Below the pieces are notes generated by a model that did no database searches, was not told where the DNA came from, and worked only from the letters and a program-made list of their open reading frames with translations. This document shows positions 62,302-64,000 of a stretch of 64,000 nucleotides of DNA, in pieces. The stretch is from an uncultured Gammaproteobacteria bacterium. GTDB lineage: Bacteria > Pseudomonadota > Gammaproteobacteria > PS1 > Pseudothioglobaceae. Both the position numbers and the translations under genes were made by a program. Within the stretch, counting starts at the first letter, position 1, and each line of letters opens with the position of its first letter. The DNA lies in contig CACDVH010000004.1 of the NCBI GenBank assembly GCA_902556205.1, positions 1 to 64,000 of the forward strand, given 5' to 3'.

Positions 62302-63375
62302 TTACTTTGATTTACCAAATTGAATTTGATATATATCAAAGATAGTAATCGACATTGCAGCAATAATGGGTCCAATGAACAGACCTAAAATGCCAAACTT
62401 AATAATACCGGCGAGGGTTGAAAGGACAGTGATGAGTGTATGGTTGAGCGGGCTCTGATGTTTCATTGAGCTTGAGAGTTTCATAATGATAATTGGCCTT
62501 AACAAATTATCAATTACGGTGCCTGCTATGATTGCTCCGAAAAATATAATAATAAATGCGCTTGTTGGCTCGCCAATTGCAAACAGATAGATAGAGAGTG
62601 GAAGCCAAACCAGAACCCCTCCCAGGATTGGAATAAAGCTTGCTAGAGCCATAGCAACGCCAAAAAATAGAGCAGGCAGACCAACTATCATAACGCCAAT
62701 TGCAAAAGCAACTCCTTGCGTCATTGCCACAAGAAAAACACTGCCAACAAGTGTTAAAGAGAGGCCTGAGAATTGATTAAGCAATAAGTCATTTATCTTG
62801 TTATCCAGTGGCGAGACCTTTCTTACCTTTTCAATAAAAGAGGGCCCATCAATATAAAAATAGTAGAGCGAAAAGATAGTGATGATGACAAAAAAGATGA
62901 ACTGGCTCGAGAGGCTAGTAATACTTTTAAGGATAATGATTGAGAAATCTGTGACTCCTACAGCGATACTCTCTAAATTATTTCTAAGCGAATTATCAAG
63001 GAACTCTCGAATCGATTCTGTGAGAGGCAGGCCCATAATAATTTCATCCGTAATTCTGTTTATTTCACTGAGCTGAAAGTCGCTCTGAAGTTTATTAATG
63101 AGCGTTGTTGTCTCGATACCGCTGACAAGAAGAATATATCCCAGCGGCAGTATTAAGAGAATAGTCACAGCGAGTGTCATAATCAATGCTGATATTTTTT
63201 TCGATCTTTTCTCGGACAGACTACTAAAGCTACTATAGGTTGAAATACAGATTAAAAGTGATAAGAAGAGATAAGCTATAAAGGGAGTAAAGAGCCAGAC
63301 TAAAGCAAGGATTGAGAGAGCTAAAAGTATAAGTACTAGGCCATTGCCGTGACTATTGTCTATTTTTTCTGACAC
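62302..63375 (-). CDS. AI-2E family transporter (PerM-like)
   Basis: 8-TM pattern; GLPALFFGVAMALASFIPILGGVLVWLP; IIAGTVIDNLLRPIIIMK. Confidence 0.9.
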   Translation of the reverse strand: MSEKIDNSHGNGLVLILLALSILALVWLFTPFIAYLFLSLLICISTYSSFSSLSEKRSKKISALIMTLAVTILLILPLGYILLVSGIETTTLINKLQSDFQLSEINRITDEIIMGLPLTESIREFLDNSLRNNLESIAVGVTDFSIIILKSITSLSSQFIFFVIITIFSLYYFYIDGPSFIEKVRKVSPLDNKINDLLLNQFSGLSLTLVGSVFLVAMTQGVAFAIGVMIVGLPALFFGVAMALASFIPILGGVLVWLPLSIYLFAIGEPTSAFIIIFFGAIIAGTVIDNLLRPIIIMKLSSSMKHQSPLNHTLITVLSTLAGIIKFGILGLFIGPIIAAMSITIFDIYQIQFGKSK

Positions 63376-63493
63376 ATTCTCTCCTTAAAAGGGTCTTCCA
63401 AAAAAAATATAAATCCTTAATCAAAATTATATCTTAATGATGTCCTTGGGTTTGTATGATGTTTTAGTAAATAATCTTGCTTCAAATTAAAAA

Positions 63494-64000
63494 TTAACTT
63501 TCAAACAGACTTAATGTTTTATTAAATAACTCACCATTTTCGTCAGTAATTGCATCGACAGTTTCAAAATGATCAGCATTATTCACCTCAATGACCTCTA
63601 GTGAGGAAAAGTCATCAGCAAAAGCTTTGGCATAATCGAGGCTTTGTCGATGCATATCTTGGGGCTCATTGAGTCCAAAAGAAAGAATATGAGGAATATC
63701 TATAGAGGGCTTTCTATGAATTATGCTGGCTGCTTTTGCCTCTAGTAAGTCCATTCCAAGGCCATCGTTTTCTGAGCAATAAAGTATCGGCTCAAAGTCA
63801 TAAATGCCCGAAACAGCAACTGCAGCATGTAATAGATTTTTTGGTAAAGCCTGATCTTCCTGGCTCCAGTCAGTAAATAGCATCTCAGAGGTGAGATGGC
63901 CTCCAGCAGAGTGACCTAAAACATTAAAGTTGTCTCGTGAAATATTTAAATCACTTGAGTTGTTCCAAAGCCATTTGATTGCATTTCGAGCCTGAGGTGC
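63494..64000 (-). CDS. Alpha/beta hydrolase (arylformamidase/esterase-like), 5' truncated by window edge
   Basis: Frame stays open to 64000: APQARNAIKWLWNNSSDLNISRDNFNVLGHSAGGHLTSEM...; nucleophile elbow GHSAGGH. Confidence 0.85.
   Translation of the reverse strand, partial: APQARNAIKWLWNNSSDLNISRDNFNVLGHSAGGHLTSEMLFTDWSQEDQALPKNLLHAAVAVSGIYDFEPILYCSENDGLGMDLLEAKAASIIHRKPSIDIPHILSFGLNEPQDMHRQSLDYAKAFADDFSSLEVIEVNNADHFETVDAITDENGELFNKTLSLFES

Overview
Low-GC gammaproteobacterial chromosome segment. By gene content it resembles the marine sulfur-oxidiser SUP05 / Pseudothioglobaceae (GSO) type, but that placement is an inference from protein impressions and gene content, with no search run. The window is densely coded with very short intergenic gaps. 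I saw no IS elements, phage genes or CRISPR arrays. Main blocks: (i) Fe(III) ABC transporter binding protein and permease (left edge), argJ; (ii) cbbR divergent from a form I RuBisCO operon cbbL-cbbS-cbbQ-cbbO, followed by an unknown 177-aa gene and a malonyl-CoA decarboxylase; (iii) a molybdenum cofactor cluster (mogA, moaD, moaA, moaC, moeA, mobA, moaE); (iv) kynureninase, PhyH dioxygenase + TSUP exporter, pdxB, ung, tpm; (v) msbA-like ABC, pyrG, FAD oxidoreductase, der, yfgM-like, hisS; (vi) dnaB, rplI-rpsR-rpsF; (vii) cutC, GT51 transglycosylase, tsaB, a partial ccm locus (ccmC, D, E, G), HU, tRNA-Val(TAC), tRNA-Asp(GTC); (viii) DoeB-like deacylase, threonine aldolase, ppiD, fabI, lspA, recJ; (ix) DUF1501/DUF1800 pair and MFS transporter; (x) thrS-infC-rpmI-rplT-pheS-pheT-ihfA. 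Best candidates for something under-described: the RuBisCO/CbbQO/orf177/malonyl-CoA decarboxylase module with its internal terminator and possible SD-sequestering hairpin, the PhyH-TSUP pair, and the DUF1501/DUF1800/secreted-protein locus.
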